A stretch of DNA of 64,000 nt from Pseudomonas fluorescens (GCF_000730425.1 NZ_CP008896.1:5332001-5396000), one strand, 5' to 3'. Shown: positions 27,616-37,491, numbered from the stretch's first letter. Notes: generated by a model not told the origin, from the letters alone. Made by a program: numbers and translations.

Positions 27616-28962
27616 ATGAATCAGCCTTCGCCTTCTGTTGGTACGTGCCTGGACGTGCAGTCCTTTATCAATGCGCAACCGCTGTCCCGCTATCAGTGGC
27701 GGGTGGTGATCCTGTGTTTCCTGATTGTCTTTCTCGACGGCCTGGATACGGCGGCCATGGGTTTTATTGCGCCAGCGCTGTCCCAGGATTGGGGGATCGA
27801 CCGTGCCAGCCTTGGCCCGGTGATGAGTGCGGCGTTGATCGGCATGGTGTTTGGTGCCCTGGGTTCAGGCCCCTTGGCCGACCGTTTTGGCCGCAAGGTG
27901 GTGCTGGTAGGCGCCGTGCTGGTGTTTGGCGCTTTCAGTCTGGCGTCGGCCTACAGCACCAGCGTCGACCAGTTGCTGGTCCTGCGTTTTCTCACTGGCC
28001 TGGGCCTGGGCGCCGGTATGCCGAACGCCACGACCCTGTTGTCCGAATACACCCCGGAACGTCACAAGTCGTTGCTGGTGACCAGCATGTTCTGCGGCTT
28101 CAACCTGGGCATGGCCGGCGGCGGGTTTATCTCGGCCAAGCTGATCCCGATGTTCGGCTGGCACAGCCTACTGATGATCGGCGGCATCCTGCCCTTGATC
28201 CTGGTGGGCGTGCTGGTGCTGTGGTTGCCGGAGTCGGCGCGCTACCTGGTGGTGCGCAATCGCGGGACGGACAAAGTGCGCAAGGCTCTGGCACCCATTG
28301 ATCCGGCCACCGTCGCCCAGGCCGCGAGCTTCAGCGTCCCGGAACAGAAAACCGTCAAGGCACGCAACGTGTTCGCGGTAATCTTTTCCGGTACCTACAG
28401 CGCCGGCACCCTGTTGTTGTGGCTCACCTACTTCATGGGCCTGGTGATCGTGTACCTGCTGACCAGTTGGTTGCCGACCCTGATGCGCGACAGCGGTGCC
28501 AGCATGGAACAGGCGGCGTTCATTGGCGCGTTGTTCCAGTTGGGTGGCGTACTCAGTGCCGTGGGCGTGGGTTGGGCCATGGACCGGTTCAATCCGCACA
28601 AGGTTATCGGCACGTTCTACCTGTTGGCAGGGGTGTTTGCCTACGCCGTGGGCCAGAGCCTGGGCAATATCACCCTCCTGGCGACCCTGGTGTTGATCGC
28701 CGGGATGTGCGTCAACGGTGCGCAATCGGCCATGCCTTCGCTGGCTGCGCGGTTTTACCCGACCCAGGGGCGGGCCACTGGGGTTTCGTGGATGCTGGGG
28801 ATCGGGCGTTTTGGCGCGATCCTTGGCGCGTGGATGGGCGCCACGCTGCTGGGGTTGGGCTGGAACTTCGAGCAGGTGCTGACGGCGTTGGTAATTCCGG
28901 CTGCATTGGCCACCACTGCGGTATTGATCAAAGGCCTGGTTAGTCATGCGGATGCCACCTGA
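27616..28962 (+). CDS. pcaK: PcaK, aromatic acid:H+ symporter (4-hydroxybenzoate/protocatechuate)
   Basis: A 448-residue MFS carrier of the AAHS family. The ATG at 27616 follows an AAAAAATA stretch and gives the usual N-terminus (MNQPSPSVGTCLDVQSFIN). Helix 1 contains the family motif FLDGLDTAAMGFIAPAL, whose Asp residues are essential in PcaK, and loop 2-3 has GPLADRFGRKVVL. Loop 8-9 has GWAMDRFNPHKVIG. It brings 4-hydroxybenzoate and protocatechuate across the inner membrane and in relatives also serves chemotaxis. It lies between pcaR and pcaI. Confidence 0.94.
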   Translation: MNQPSPSVGTCLDVQSFINAQPLSRYQWRVVILCFLIVFLDGLDTAAMGFIAPALSQDWGIDRASLGPVMSAALIGMVFGALGSGPLADRFGRKVVLVGAVLVFGAFSLASAYSTSVDQLLVLRFLTGLGLGAGMPNATTLLSEYTPERHKSLLVTSMFCGFNLGMAGGGFISAKLIPMFGWHSLLMIGGILPLILVGVLVLWLPESARYLVVRNRGTDKVRKALAPIDPATVAQAASFSVPEQKTVKARNVFAVIFSGTYSAGTLLLWLTYFMGLVIVYLLTSWLPTLMRDSGASMEQAAFIGALFQLGGVLSAVGVGWAMDRFNPHKVIGTFYLLAGVFAYAVGQSLGNITLLATLVLIAGMCVNGAQSAMPSLAARFYPTQGRATGVSWMLGIGRFGAILGAWMGATLLGLGWNFEQVLTALVIPAALATTAVLIKGLVSHADAT

Positions 28963-28987
28963 GACTTAAAGCCGGCACGCTTTAAAA

Positions 28988-29078
28988 GTGTGGGAGCGGG
29001 CTTGCTCGCGAAGGCGGTGGCTCAGGACAAAATGTGTTGACTGACACGCCGCCTTCGCGAGCAAGCCCGCTCCCACAT
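28988..29078. repeat. REP pair between pcaK and pcaI
   Basis: Inverted copies of the GGGAGCGGGCTTGCTCGCGA element at about 28989-29013 and 29053-29077. They mark the 3' end of pcaK mRNA before the pcaI promoter. Confidence 0.85.
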
Positions 29079-29137
29079 GGACGGTGCTCACATTGAATTC
29101 AGGGGTGTTTAGCGGAATGTTAGCCAAGCAACAATAT

Positions 29138-29171
29138 GTTCGATTATCGAACGATTAGTCGATTATCGGAT
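29138..29171 (+). promoter_or_regulatory. Tandem PcaR boxes upstream of pcaI
   Basis: GTTCGATTATCGAAC (29138-29152) and AGTCGATTATCGGAT (29157-29171) are two direct copies of the PcaR core GTTCGATAATCGCAC, 19 bp apart (about two helical turns). In P. putida the PcaR sites of pcaI overlap the promoter -35/-10; the same is likely here, about 90-120 bases before the ATG. Confidence 0.75.
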
Positions 29172-29258
29172 TGTTTGGCTCCAGACCCCGGCTTACTCTT
29201 CAAGCACGTCGGCGCTGCCTCCAGCGCCTTTTTCGACCTACATCGGGAGCCCAACCCC

Positions 29259-30116
29259 ATGGCTGAAATCCTTTCGCTGGCTGATGCGGTAAAGCAGTTC
29301 GTCAATGACGGCGATACCGTCGCGCTCGAAGGCTTTACCCACCTGATCCCTACAGCAGCAGGTCATGAAATCATTCGTCAGGGCAAGAAAGACCTGACGC
29401 TGGTCCGCATGACCCCCGACCTGATCTACGACCAATTGATCGGGGCCGGCTGTGCGCGCAAGTTGATTTTCTCCTGGGGGGGCAACCCTGGCGTGGGTTC
29501 CCTGCATCGCCTGCGAGATGCGGTCGAGAAGCAATGGCCGCACCCGTTGGAGATCGAGGAGCACAGCCATGCCGACCTGGCCAACGCCTACGTGGCTGGC
29601 GCTTCCGGCCTGCCGTTCGCCGTGCTGCGGGCGTATGCCGGTTCTGACTTGCCCAAGGTCAACCCGTTGATCAAGACCGTGACCTGCCCCTTCACGGGTG
29701 AAGTGCTGGCAGCGGTGCCGTCAGTGCGCCCGGACATCACCGTGATCCACGCGCAAAAGGCCGACCGCAAGGGCAACGTGCTGTTGTGGGGGATTCTCGG
29801 GGTACAGAAGGAGGCGGCATTGGCGGCCAAGCGCTGCATTGTCACCGTCGAAGAAATCGTCGATGACCTCAATGCACCGATGAACGCCTGCGTGCTGCCG
29901 ACCTGGGCTCTGACGGGGGTGTGTCATGTGCCCGGTGGTGCGCACCCGTCCTACGCCCACGGTTACACCGAGCGTGACAATCGGTTCTACCAAGCCTGGG
30001 ACCCGATCGCTCGGGATCGTGGGACGTTTACTGCCTGGATTGATGAATACATCCATGGCACCACCGACTTCAGTCAATTCCAGGCCAAGCTGGCTGCCGC
30101 GCAGGAGGCCAAGTAA
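29259..30116 (+). CDS. pcaI: 3-oxoadipate CoA-transferase subunit A (PcaI)
   Basis: A 285-residue protein starting at the ATG at 29259 (MAEILSLADAVKQFVNDGD), the first start after the PcaR-controlled leader. An upstream in-frame ATG at 29136 lies within the operator and is rejected. Typical CoA-transferase family I alpha segments are TVALEGFTHLIPTAAGHEI and FSWGGNPGVGSLHRLRDA. With PcaJ it moves CoA from succinyl-CoA to beta-ketoadipate. Its stop overlaps the pcaJ start by one base (TAATG), so translation is coupled. Confidence 0.95.
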   Translation: MAEILSLADAVKQFVNDGDTVALEGFTHLIPTAAGHEIIRQGKKDLTLVRMTPDLIYDQLIGAGCARKLIFSWGGNPGVGSLHRLRDAVEKQWPHPLEIEEHSHADLANAYVAGASGLPFAVLRAYAGSDLPKVNPLIKTVTCPFTGEVLAAVPSVRPDITVIHAQKADRKGNVLLWGILGVQKEAALAAKRCIVTVEEIVDDLNAPMNACVLPTWALTGVCHVPGGAHPSYAHGYTERDNRFYQAWDPIARDRGTFTAWIDEYIHGTTDFSQFQAKLAAAQEAK

Positions 30117-30895
30117 TGACTTACTCGACCAATGAAATGATGACCGTTGCCGCTGCACGCCGCCTGAAGAATGGTTCGGTGTGCTTCGTCGGTATCGGCC
30201 TGCCGTCCAAGGCCGCCAACCTGGCACGCCTGACGTCTTCGCCGGATGTGGTGTTGATCTACGAGTCCGGCCCTATTGGCGCCAAGCCGTCGGTACTGCC
30301 GCTGTCCATTGGCGACGGCGAGTTGGCGGAAACCGCCGATACCGTGGTGCCCACCGGTGAGATTTTTCGCTACTGGCTGCAAGGCGGGCGCATTGACGTG
30401 GGTTTTCTCGGCGCGGCCCAGGTCGACCGTTTCGGCAATATCAACACCACGGTGGTCGGTGACTATCACCAGCCCAAGGTGCGCCTGCCGGGTGCCGGTG
30501 GCGCGCCGGAAATCGCCGGGTCCGCCAAGAGCGTGCTGATCATCCTCAAGCAGTCGTCCCGTTCGTTTGTCGACAAACTGGACTTCATCACCTCAGTCGG
30601 CCATGGCGAAGGCGGCGACTCGCGCAAGCGTCTCGGCCTGCCGGGTGCTGGCCCAGTGGGGATCATTACCGACCTGTGCATCATGGAGCCGGAAGAGGGC
30701 ACCCATGAATTTGTGGTCACCGCCCTGCATCCCGGCGTTACTCGTGAACAAGTGATCGCGGCTACCGGTTGGGCTGTGCGCTTTGCCGATCAACTCGGCA
30801 CCAGCGCCGAGCCCTCCGAGATTGAACTCAATGCCTTGCGCGACCTTGAAGCCCGTACGGCTGCGGCCCACGGCCAAACCCCAGGAGAAGCCTGA
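30116..30895 (+). CDS. pcaJ: 3-oxoadipate CoA-transferase subunit B (PcaJ)
   Basis: A 259-residue beta subunit. It contains the active-site glutamate motif in [12 protein letters not shown] near residue 45 and [17 protein letters not shown] near residue 100, both typical of family I CoA-transferases. The C-terminus ends with the usual Ala-rich tail. With PcaI it makes beta-ketoadipyl-CoA. Its TGA overlaps the pcaF ATG by one base. Confidence 0.95.
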   Translation: MTYSTNEMMTVAAARRLKNGSVCFVGIGLPSKAANLARLTSSPDVVLIYESGPIGAKPSVLPLSIGDGELAETADTVVPTGEIFRYWLQGGRIDVGFLGAAQVDRFGNINTTVVGDYHQPKVRLPGAGGAPEIAGSAKSVLIILKQSSRSFVDKLDFITSVGHGEGGDSRKRLGLPGAGPVGIITDLCIMEPEEGTHEFVVTALHPGVTREQVIAATGWAVRFADQLGTSAEPSEIELNALRDLEARTAAAHGQTPGEA

Positions 30896-32097
30896 TGCGC
30901 GACGTGTTTATCTGTGATGCCATCCGGACCCCCATCGGCCGTTTCGGCGGCGGCCTGTCCACCGTGCGCGCCGATGACCTGGCCGCCTTGCCGATCAAGG
31001 CCCTGATGGCGCGCAACCCGTCGGTGGACTGGAGCGCAGTCGACGAAGTGTTCCTCGGTTGTGCCAACCAGGCCGGCGAAGACAACCGCAACGTGGCGCG
31101 CATGGCCGCGCTGCTGGCTGGCCTGGCGCCGAGCATCCCTGGCGTGACCCTCAATCGCCTGTGCGCCTCGGGCATGGACGCCATCGGCACCGCATTCCGC
31201 GCCATCGCCAGTGGCGAAATGGAGCTGGCGATTGCCGGTGGCGTCGAGTCGATGTCCCGTGCGCCGTTCGTGATGGGCAAGGCCGACGCCGCGTTCTCGC
31301 GCGCAATGAAGCTGGAAGACACCACCATTGGCTGGCGTTTTATCAACCCCTTGATGAAGGCCCAGTACGGCGTCGATGCCATGCCGCAGACCGCCGACAA
31401 CGTGGCCGATGACTACCAGGTTTCCCGCGCCGACCAGGATGCCTTTGCCTTGCGCAGCCAGCAACGCACTGCCGCTGCCCAGGCCGCTGGATTCTTCGCG
31501 CAAGAAATCGTGCCGGTACGGGTTGCCCATAAAAAAGGCGAGACCCTGGTTGAACACGACGAACACCCACGCGCCGACACGACCCTCGAAACCCTGGCCA
31601 GGCTCAAACCCGTCAATGGCCCGGACAAGACCGTCACCGCCGGCAATGCGTCCGGGGTCAACGATGGTGCGGCAGCCTTGATTCTGGCCAGCGCCGAAGC
31701 GGTAAAAAAGCACGGCCTGACCGCCCGCGCCCGCGTGTTGGGCATGGCCAGCGCCGGGGTCGAGCCTCGTGTGATGGGCATCGGTCCAGTGCCTGCGGTG
31801 CGCAAGCTGGCCGAGCGCCTGGGCCTGGCTGTCAGCGACTTTGATGTGATCGAGCTCAACGAAGCCTTCGCCAGCCAGGGCTTGGCGGTGCTGCGTGAAT
31901 TGGGCCTGGCGGACGATGCACCCCAGGTCAATCCCAACGGTGGCGCGATTGCCCTGGGCCATCCGTTGGGCATGAGCGGTGCGCGACTGGTGCTGACCGC
32001 ACTGCATCAACTGGAAAAAACCGGCGGTCGCACAGGGCTGGCGACTATGTGTGTCGGCGTTGGCCAAGGCCTGGCCCTGGCGATTGAACGCGTTTGA
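30895..32097 (+). CDS. pcaF: Beta-ketoadipyl-CoA thiolase (PcaF)
   Basis: A 400-residue thiolase that splits beta-ketoadipyl-CoA into succinyl-CoA and acetyl-CoA, the last step of the pathway. The nucleophilic Cys is in [13 protein letters not shown] near residue 90. The catalytic His is in [17 protein letters not shown] and the second Cys in [16 protein letters not shown] near the C-terminus. The N-terminus [18 protein letters not shown] is diagnostic for PcaF. Its start overlaps pcaJ by one base, so pcaI-J-F form one transcript. Confidence 0.96.
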   Translation: MRDVFICDAIRTPIGRFGGGLSTVRADDLAALPIKALMARNPSVDWSAVDEVFLGCANQAGEDNRNVARMAALLAGLAPSIPGVTLNRLCASGMDAIGTAFRAIASGEMELAIAGGVESMSRAPFVMGKADAAFSRAMKLEDTTIGWRFINPLMKAQYGVDAMPQTADNVADDYQVSRADQDAFALRSQQRTAAAQAAGFFAQEIVPVRVAHKKGETLVEHDEHPRADTTLETLARLKPVNGPDKTVTAGNASGVNDGAAALILASAEAVKKHGLTARARVLGMASAGVEPRVMGIGPVPAVRKLAERLGLAVSDFDVIELNEAFASQGLAVLRELGLADDAPQVNPNGGAIALGHPLGMSGARLVLTALHQLEKTGGRTGLATMCVGVGQGLALAIERV

Positions 32098-32125
32098 GAC
32101 CTACAAGAACAAAGAGGATTGCTCC

Positions 32126-32830
32126 ATGAGTGACAAGCCCGGATACCGGCGTCCGCAAGCAGGGACTCAGCCTGATTACCTGCACCCGGCGTACCAGTCG
32201 ACGAACTTGCGTTCGCCGTCCAGGCCGCTGGTGTTTTTGCCCCATTCGCTGTCGGAAATCACCGGCCCGACCCTTGGCGCCGAACGCATTGCCGAGCGCG
32301 ACAACGACTTGACCGCCCAGCACGCGGGTGAACCCCAAGGCGAGCGCATCATCATTCACGGTCGGGTACTGGATGAAAACGGCCTGCCGGTGCCGGGCAT
32401 ATTGGTCGAGATCTGGCAGGCCAACGCCGCCGGTCGCTACAACCACAAGCGCGACCAGCACGACGCGCCCCTGGACCCGAACTTCACGGGCACTGGCCGC
32501 ACCGTGACCGATGCCGACGGTTGGTACCAGTTCCAGACCATCAAGCCCGGCGCCTATCCGTGGGGCAATCACCACAACGCCTGGCGCCCCGCGCACATCC
32601 ACTTCTCGCTGTTCGGTCCCAGTGTGCTGACGCGGTTGGTGACCCAGATGTACTTCCCCGGCGACCCGCTGCTGGCCTACGACCCGATTTATAACTGCGT
32701 GCCCGACACCTCGGCCAAGGAACGCCTGATCGCCCGTTTCGACCTGGAAAAGACCGTGCCGCACTACGCCCTCGGCTACCGCTGGGACATCGTCCTGCGC
32801 GGCCGCGACGCCACGCCGATGGAGAAATGA
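32126..32830 (+). CDS. pcaH: Protocatechuate 3,4-dioxygenase beta chain (PcaH)
   Basis: A 234-residue chain from the ATG at 32126, preceded by AGAGGA. It holds all four Fe(III) ligands: Tyr in GRYNHK, Tyr in KPGAYPW, and the two His in RPAHIHFS. With PcaG it cleaves protocatechuate between the hydroxyls to beta-carboxy-cis,cis-muconate. An upstream in-frame start at 32051 would extend into pcaF and is rejected. pcaG follows one base after the stop codon. Confidence 0.96.
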   Translation: MSDKPGYRRPQAGTQPDYLHPAYQSTNLRSPSRPLVFLPHSLSEITGPTLGAERIAERDNDLTAQHAGEPQGERIIIHGRVLDENGLPVPGILVEIWQANAAGRYNHKRDQHDAPLDPNFTGTGRTVTDADGWYQFQTIKPGAYPWGNHHNAWRPAHIHFSLFGPSVLTRLVTQMYFPGDPLLAYDPIYNCVPDTSAKERLIARFDLEKTVPHYALGYRWDIVLRGRDATPMEK

Positions 32831-32831
32831 C

Positions 32832-33398
32832 ATGACCCTCAATGCAACCACGTCCCACACCGTCGGGCCGTACTATCACATCGGCCTGTCCTGGCTGAAC
32901 CGCGAAGACCTGGCCGATGCTGGTGCCCTCGGCGAGCGCGTGGCGATCACCGGGCAGGTGGTGGATGGCAACGGCGATGTGGTCAACGATGCCATGCTGG
33001 AAGTCTGGCAAGCCAACGCTGCCGGCAAATATGACCACCCCGAGGATGACCAGGACAAAGCCCTGGACCCCAACTTCGAAGGCTTTGGCCGGGTGCCGGT
33101 GGACGCGCAGGGGCGTTTTCGCTTCAGCACCATCAAGCCGGGCAGTGTGCCGGGTCTCCGGGGCACGACCCAGGCACCGCATCTGGTGGTGCTGGTGTTT
33201 GCCCGCGGCCTGGTGAAGCACTTGCTGACGCGGATTTATTTCGAGGGCGAGGCGGCCAATGGCGATGACCCGTTGCTGGCGTGTGTGCCGGCGGAGCGGC
33301 GGCGGACCTTGGTGGCCAAGGCGGATGCGTCGGGGGTTTATCAGTGGAACGTGGTGCTGCAGGGGACAGATGAAGAGACGGTGTTTTTCGATTACTGA
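32832..33398 (+). CDS. pcaG: Protocatechuate 3,4-dioxygenase alpha chain (PcaG)
   Basis: A 188-residue alpha chain. It shares the intradiol-dioxygenase fold with PcaH (MLEVWQANAAGKYDHPEDD, GRFRFSTIKPGSVPG) but has lost the Fe ligands, as is normal for PcaG. It forms the substrate-binding half of each protomer. It starts one base after pcaH, with translation probably coupled. A REP pair follows it, before pcaT. Confidence 0.95.
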   Translation: MTLNATTSHTVGPYYHIGLSWLNREDLADAGALGERVAITGQVVDGNGDVVNDAMLEVWQANAAGKYDHPEDDQDKALDPNFEGFGRVPVDAQGRFRFSTIKPGSVPGLRGTTQAPHLVVLVFARGLVKHLLTRIYFEGEAANGDDPLLACVPAERRRTLVAKADASGVYQWNVVLQGTDEETVFFDY

Positions 33399-33411
33399 GT
33401 TGGCTTGAAAT

Positions 33412-33480
33412 TTATCGCGAGCAAGCCCGCTCCCACAGGCTGGCCGCGTTCCCATGTGGGAGCGGGCTTGCTCGCGAAGA
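33412..33480. repeat. REP pair between pcaG and pcaT
   Basis: Inverted copies of the GGGAGCGGGCTTGCTCGCGA element at about 33415-33436 and 33454-33478. They split the pca cluster into an upstream pcaIJFHG part and a downstream pcaTBDC part and could cap the first mRNA. Confidence 0.85.
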
Positions 33481-33579
33481 GGCCCTTACCGGCAACACAT
33501 ATTCCAAGGTCTGCTTGCGGAACGAGGTTGTTGCAAAGTATGTCTAGACTCTAACCCGTTCCCCACGAGTGAAAACAAC

Positions 33580-34875
33580 ATGACAACTAACACCAGTCAC
33601 TACACCGGAGAAGAACGCAGCAAACGGATTTTTGCGATTGTCGGCGCCTCTTCCGGCAACCTGGTCGAATGGTTCGACTTCTACGTCTACGCCTTCTGCG
33701 CCATCTACTTTGCCCCGGCGTTTTTCCCCTCCGACGACCCCACCGTGCAACTGCTCAACACCGCAGGCGTGTTCGCCGCCGGCTTTCTGATGCGCCCCAT
33801 CGGGGGCTGGCTGTTTGGCCGGGTGGCCGACAAGCACGGGCGCAAGAATTCGATGATGATTTCGGTGCTGATGATGTGTGCCGGCTCGCTGGTCATCGCG
33901 TTTCTGCCGACCTACAAGGATATCGGCGCCTGGGCGCCGGCCCTGCTGCTGGTGGCGCGCTTGTTCCAGGGGCTGTCGGTGGGGGGCGAGTACGGCACCA
34001 CGGCGACCTACATGAGCGAAGTCGCACTCAAGGGCCAGCGCGGCTTCTTTGCCTCATTCCAATACGTGACCCTGATCGGCGGGCAACTGCTGGCGGTGTC
34101 GGTGGTGGTGATCCTGCAACAACTGCTCACCGAAGACGAACTGCGGGCCTGGGGCTGGCGCATTCCGTTTGTGATCGGGGCCGTGGCGGCGGTGATTTCG
34201 CTGTTGCTGCGCCGTTCCCTGAAAGAAACCACCAGCAAGGAAATGCGTGAAAACAAGGACGCCGGCAGCATTGCCGCGCTGTTTCGCGATCACAAGGCCG
34301 CGTTTATCACCGTGCTCGGCTACACCGCCGGCGGCTCGCTGATTTTCTATACCTTTACCACTTACATGCAGAAGTATCTGGTGAACACCGCCGGCATGCA
34401 TGCCAAGACCGCCAGCTACATCATGACCGGCGCGCTGTTCCTCTATATGTGCATGCAGCCACTGTTCGGCATGCTCTCGGACAAGATCGGCCGCCGCAAC
34501 TCGATGCTCTGGTTCGGTGCCCTCGGCACGTTGTGCACGGTGCCGATCCTGCTGACCCTGAAAACCGTGACCAGCCCGTTCCTGGCCTTTGTGCTGATTA
34601 CCCTGGCGCTGGCGATTGTCAGTTTCTACACCTCCATCAGTGGCCTGGTGAAAGCGGAAATGTTCCCACCCCAAGTGCGCGCCCTCGGTGTGGGCCTGGC
34701 CTATGCGGTGGCCAACGCAATCTTCGGCGGTTCGGCGGAGTACGTGGCCCTGGGCCTGAAGTCCATCGGCCTGGAAAACACCTTCTACTGGTACGTGACC
34801 GGCATGATGGCCATTGCGTTCCTGTTCAGCCTGCGCCTGCCGAAACAGGCTGAGTACTTGCACCACGATCTGTAA
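33580..34875 (+). CDS. pcaT: PcaT-like MHS-family dicarboxylate/beta-ketoadipate transporter
   Basis: A 431-residue MFS carrier starting at the ATG at 33580 ([19 protein letters not shown]). The metabolite:H+ symporter features are [15 protein letters not shown] in helix 1, [16 protein letters not shown] in loop 2-3 and [13 protein letters not shown] in helix 4-5. In P. putida PcaT takes up beta-ketoadipate. Upstream in-frame starts would run through the REP element and are rejected. It ends ten bases before pcaB. Confidence 0.9.
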   Translation: MTTNTSHYTGEERSKRIFAIVGASSGNLVEWFDFYVYAFCAIYFAPAFFPSDDPTVQLLNTAGVFAAGFLMRPIGGWLFGRVADKHGRKNSMMISVLMMCAGSLVIAFLPTYKDIGAWAPALLLVARLFQGLSVGGEYGTTATYMSEVALKGQRGFFASFQYVTLIGGQLLAVSVVVILQQLLTEDELRAWGWRIPFVIGAVAAVISLLLRRSLKETTSKEMRENKDAGSIAALFRDHKAAFITVLGYTAGGSLIFYTFTTYMQKYLVNTAGMHAKTASYIMTGALFLYMCMQPLFGMLSDKIGRRNSMLWFGALGTLCTVPILLTLKTVTSPFLAFVLITLALAIVSFYTSISGLVKAEMFPPQVRALGVGLAYAVANAIFGGSAEYVALGLKSIGLENTFYWYVTGMMAIAFLFSLRLPKQAEYLHHDL

Positions 34876-34885
34876 GGGATGAGTT

Positions 34886-36250
34886 ATGACGCTGCGCACG
34901 AGCAACCAATTGTTCGACGCTTACTTCACCGCCGACAGCATGGCCGAGGTGTTCTGTGACCAGGGCCGCCTGCAGGGCATGCTGGATTTTGAAGCCGGAT
35001 TGGCCCGGGCCCAGGCCCGGGTCGGGTTGATCCCGCAGGCAGCCGTCGCGCCGATTGCCCAGGCGTGCCTGGCCTCGTTGTACGACGTGGATGCCCTTGG
35101 CGTGGCGATTGCCACGGCGGGCAATTCGGCGATTGCGTTGGTAAAGGCGCTGGGCAAGTTGATTGCCAGTGAAGACGCCGGCGCCGAGCGCTATGTGCAT
35201 CTGGGCGCCACCAGCCAGGATGTAATGGACACCGGCCTGGTGCTGCAACTGCGACGGGCGCTGGAGCTGATCGACACGGACCTGGCCCGGCTGGGCGCCG
35301 TGCTTGCCACCCAGGCGCAGCGCTATGCCGACGTGCCAATGGCCGGGCGCACTTGGTTGCAACATGCAACGCCGGTCACCCTGGGGATGAAAATCGCCGG
35401 TTGGCTGGGGGCGGTAACCCGTAGCCGTCAACGGCTGGTGGAGCTGAAGCCGCGCCTGCTGGTCCTGCAATTTGGGGGGGCGTCCGGCACATTGGCCGCA
35501 CTGGGCGAACAGGCCATGCCAGTGGCGCACGCCCTGGCGGCGGAATTGCAACTGACGCTGCCCGAACAACCCTGGCACACCCAGCGCGACCGCCTGGTGG
35601 AGTTCGCCAGCACCCTGGGCCTGATCGCCGGCAGCCTGGGCAAGCTGGGGCGGGATATCAGCCTGCTGATGCAGACGGAGGCGGCGGAAGTGTTCGAGCC
35701 TTGCGCACCGGGCAAGGGCGGTTCCTCGACCATGCCGCACAAGCGCAACCCGGTCGGCGCTGCAGTGCTGATCAGTGCCGCCACGCGGGTGCCGGGGTTG
35801 GTGGCGACGATGTTCACTGCCATGCCCCAGGAGCATGAACGCAGCCTGGGCCTGTGGCACGCCGAATGGGAAACCCTGCCCGAGATCTGCCGCCTGGTGT
35901 CCGGTGCCTTGCATCAGGCGCTGCTGCTGAGTGAAGGGCTGGAAGTGAACCCGCAGCGTATGGGCAACAATCTCGACCTGACCCACGGCCTGGTATTGGC
36001 CGAAGCCGTCAGCATCGTGCTTGCCCAACGCCTGGGCCGTGAAACCGCTCATCACTTGCTGGAGCAGTGCTGTAGACGCGCGGTCGCCGAGCAGCGCCAT
36101 TTGCGCGCGGTATTGGCCGATGAGCCGCAAGTCACCGCTGAGCTGTCGGCGGTGGAATTGGATCGCCTGCTGGACCCGGCGCATTACCTGGGCCAGGCAC
36201 AGACCTGGGTCCGCCGCGCCGTGGCTGAACACGATGCATTGTCTGCCTGA
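34886..36250 (+). CDS. pcaB: 3-carboxy-cis,cis-muconate cycloisomerase (PcaB)
   Basis: A 454-residue member of the fumarase/aspartase superfamily. The superfamily signature GGSSTMPHKRNPVGA lies near residue 280, and HLGATSQDVMDTGLVLQL near residue 105 is the second conserved region. It turns beta-carboxymuconate into gamma-carboxymuconolactone. The ATG is preceded by AAGGGATGAG. pcaD follows after ten bases. Confidence 0.95.
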   Translation: MTLRTSNQLFDAYFTADSMAEVFCDQGRLQGMLDFEAGLARAQARVGLIPQAAVAPIAQACLASLYDVDALGVAIATAGNSAIALVKALGKLIASEDAGAERYVHLGATSQDVMDTGLVLQLRRALELIDTDLARLGAVLATQAQRYADVPMAGRTWLQHATPVTLGMKIAGWLGAVTRSRQRLVELKPRLLVLQFGGASGTLAALGEQAMPVAHALAAELQLTLPEQPWHTQRDRLVEFASTLGLIAGSLGKLGRDISLLMQTEAAEVFEPCAPGKGGSSTMPHKRNPVGAAVLISAATRVPGLVATMFTAMPQEHERSLGLWHAEWETLPEICRLVSGALHQALLLSEGLEVNPQRMGNNLDLTHGLVLAEAVSIVLAQRLGRETAHHLLEQCCRRAVAEQRHLRAVLADEPQVTAELSAVELDRLLDPAHYLGQAQTWVRRAVAEHDALSA

Positions 36251-36260
36251 GGAGGCTGCT

Positions 36261-37052
36261 GTGGGATTTGTACGACTCGCCGATGGCGAACTGAACTACC
36301 AACTGGAAGGCCCTGAAGGCGCGCCGGTCCTGGTGCTGTCCAACTCGCTGGGCACCGACTTACATATGTGGGATACCCAGATGCCGGCCTTTACCGAGCA
36401 TTTTCGGGTACTGCGCCTGGACACCCGTGGCCACGGCAAATCCCTGGTCACCGAAGGGCCCTACAGTATTGAGCAACTGGGCCGTGATGTGCTGGCGCTG
36501 CTGGATGCATTGGCTATCCCGCGTGCGCATTTCTGCGGCCTGTCCATGGGCGGGTTGATTGGCCAGTGGCTGGGTATCAATGCCGGTGAGCGCTTGCACA
36601 AGCTGGTGGTGTGCAACACGGCGGCCAAGATCGGCACCCCGCAAATCTGGAACCCACGGATCGAAATGGTCCTGCGCGATGGCCAGGCGGCCATGGTGGG
36701 TTTGCGCGATGCCTCGATTGCACGCTGGTTTACGGCCGACTTTGCCGAGGCTCATCCCGACCAGGCCAAACGCATTACCGACATGCTCGCGGCCACATCG
36801 CCCCAGGGCTATGCCGCCAACTGTGGCGCGGTGCGCGATGCGGATCTGCGTGAGCAACTGGCATCTATCAAGGTACCGACGTTGGTGATTGCCGGCACTG
36901 AAGATGCCGTCACCCCACCGGCTGGCGGGCACTTTATCCAGGAGCATGTCGCGGGCGCCGAGTACGCCGAGTTCTACGCTGCGCATCTGTCCAACGTACA
37001 AGCCGGGGCTGCGTTCAGCGACCGGGTGCTGACCTTCCTGCTGGCTCGCTGA
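36261..37052 (+). CDS. pcaD: 3-oxoadipate enol-lactonase (PcaD)
   Basis: A 263-residue alpha/beta hydrolase. The start is a GTG at 36261 with GGAGG at 36251-36255, just after the pcaB stop, giving VGFVRLADGELNYQLEG. The nucleophile elbow is FCGLSMGGLIGQWLG, the acid is probably Asp in IAGTEDAVTPP, and the His is in AAHLSNVQA. It hydrolyses beta-ketoadipate enol-lactone to beta-ketoadipate. It is followed ten bases later by pcaC. Confidence 0.94.
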   Translation: MGFVRLADGELNYQLEGPEGAPVLVLSNSLGTDLHMWDTQMPAFTEHFRVLRLDTRGHGKSLVTEGPYSIEQLGRDVLALLDALAIPRAHFCGLSMGGLIGQWLGINAGERLHKLVVCNTAAKIGTPQIWNPRIEMVLRDGQAAMVGLRDASIARWFTADFAEAHPDQAKRITDMLAATSPQGYAANCGAVRDADLREQLASIKVPTLVIAGTEDAVTPPAGGHFIQEHVAGAEYAEFYAAHLSNVQAGAAFSDRVLTFLLAR

Positions 37053-37062
37053 GGGCGTTTTT

Positions 37063-37461
37063 GTGGACGAGAAACAACGTTATGCCGAGGGCCTCAAGGT
37101 CCGCCGTGAAGTGTTGGGCGATGCTCATGTCGAGCGCAGCCTCAATACCCTGACCGAGTTCAACAGCGAGTTTCAGGAGATGATCACCCGTCACGCCTGG
37201 GGTGATATCTGGACCCGCCCGGGCCTGTCCCGGCATACCCGCAGCCTGATCACCATTGCCATGCTGATCGGCATGAACCGCAGCGAGGAACTGAAACTGC
37301 ACCTGCGCGCTGCCGCCAGCAATGGCGTGACGCGCGCCGAGATCAAGGAAGTGCTGATGCAGAGCGCGATCTATTGTGGGATCCCGGCGGCCAATGCGAC
37401 GTTTCACCTGGCGGAGTCGGTATGGGACGAGCTGGGCGTGGAGTCCCGACAAAAAGACTGA
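37063..37461 (+). CDS. pcaC: 4-carboxymuconolactone decarboxylase (PcaC)
   Basis: A 132-residue protein from a GTG at 37063 (VDEKQRYAEGLKVRREVLG). The AhpD-like fold carries ITRHAWGDIWTRPGL, LRAAASNGVTRAEIKEVLMQ and YCGIPAANATFHLAE. It removes CO2 from gamma-carboxymuconolactone to give beta-ketoadipate enol-lactone, the PcaD substrate. It is the last gene of the pca cluster and is separate from PcaD, unlike the PcaL fusion of actinomycetes. Confidence 0.95.
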   Translation: MDEKQRYAEGLKVRREVLGDAHVERSLNTLTEFNSEFQEMITRHAWGDIWTRPGLSRHTRSLITIAMLIGMNRSEELKLHLRAAASNGVTRAEIKEVLMQSAIYCGIPAANATFHLAESVWDELGVESRQKD

Positions 37462-37462
37462 T

Positions 37463-37491
37463 CCCATGCGGGAGCTGGCTTGCCGGCGAGG
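37463..37491. repeat. Single degenerate REP after pcaC
   Basis: GGGAGCTGGCTTGCCGGCGA, a variant of the second REP family, begins two bases after the pcaC stop. No clear inverted partner is seen. Confidence 0.65.
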
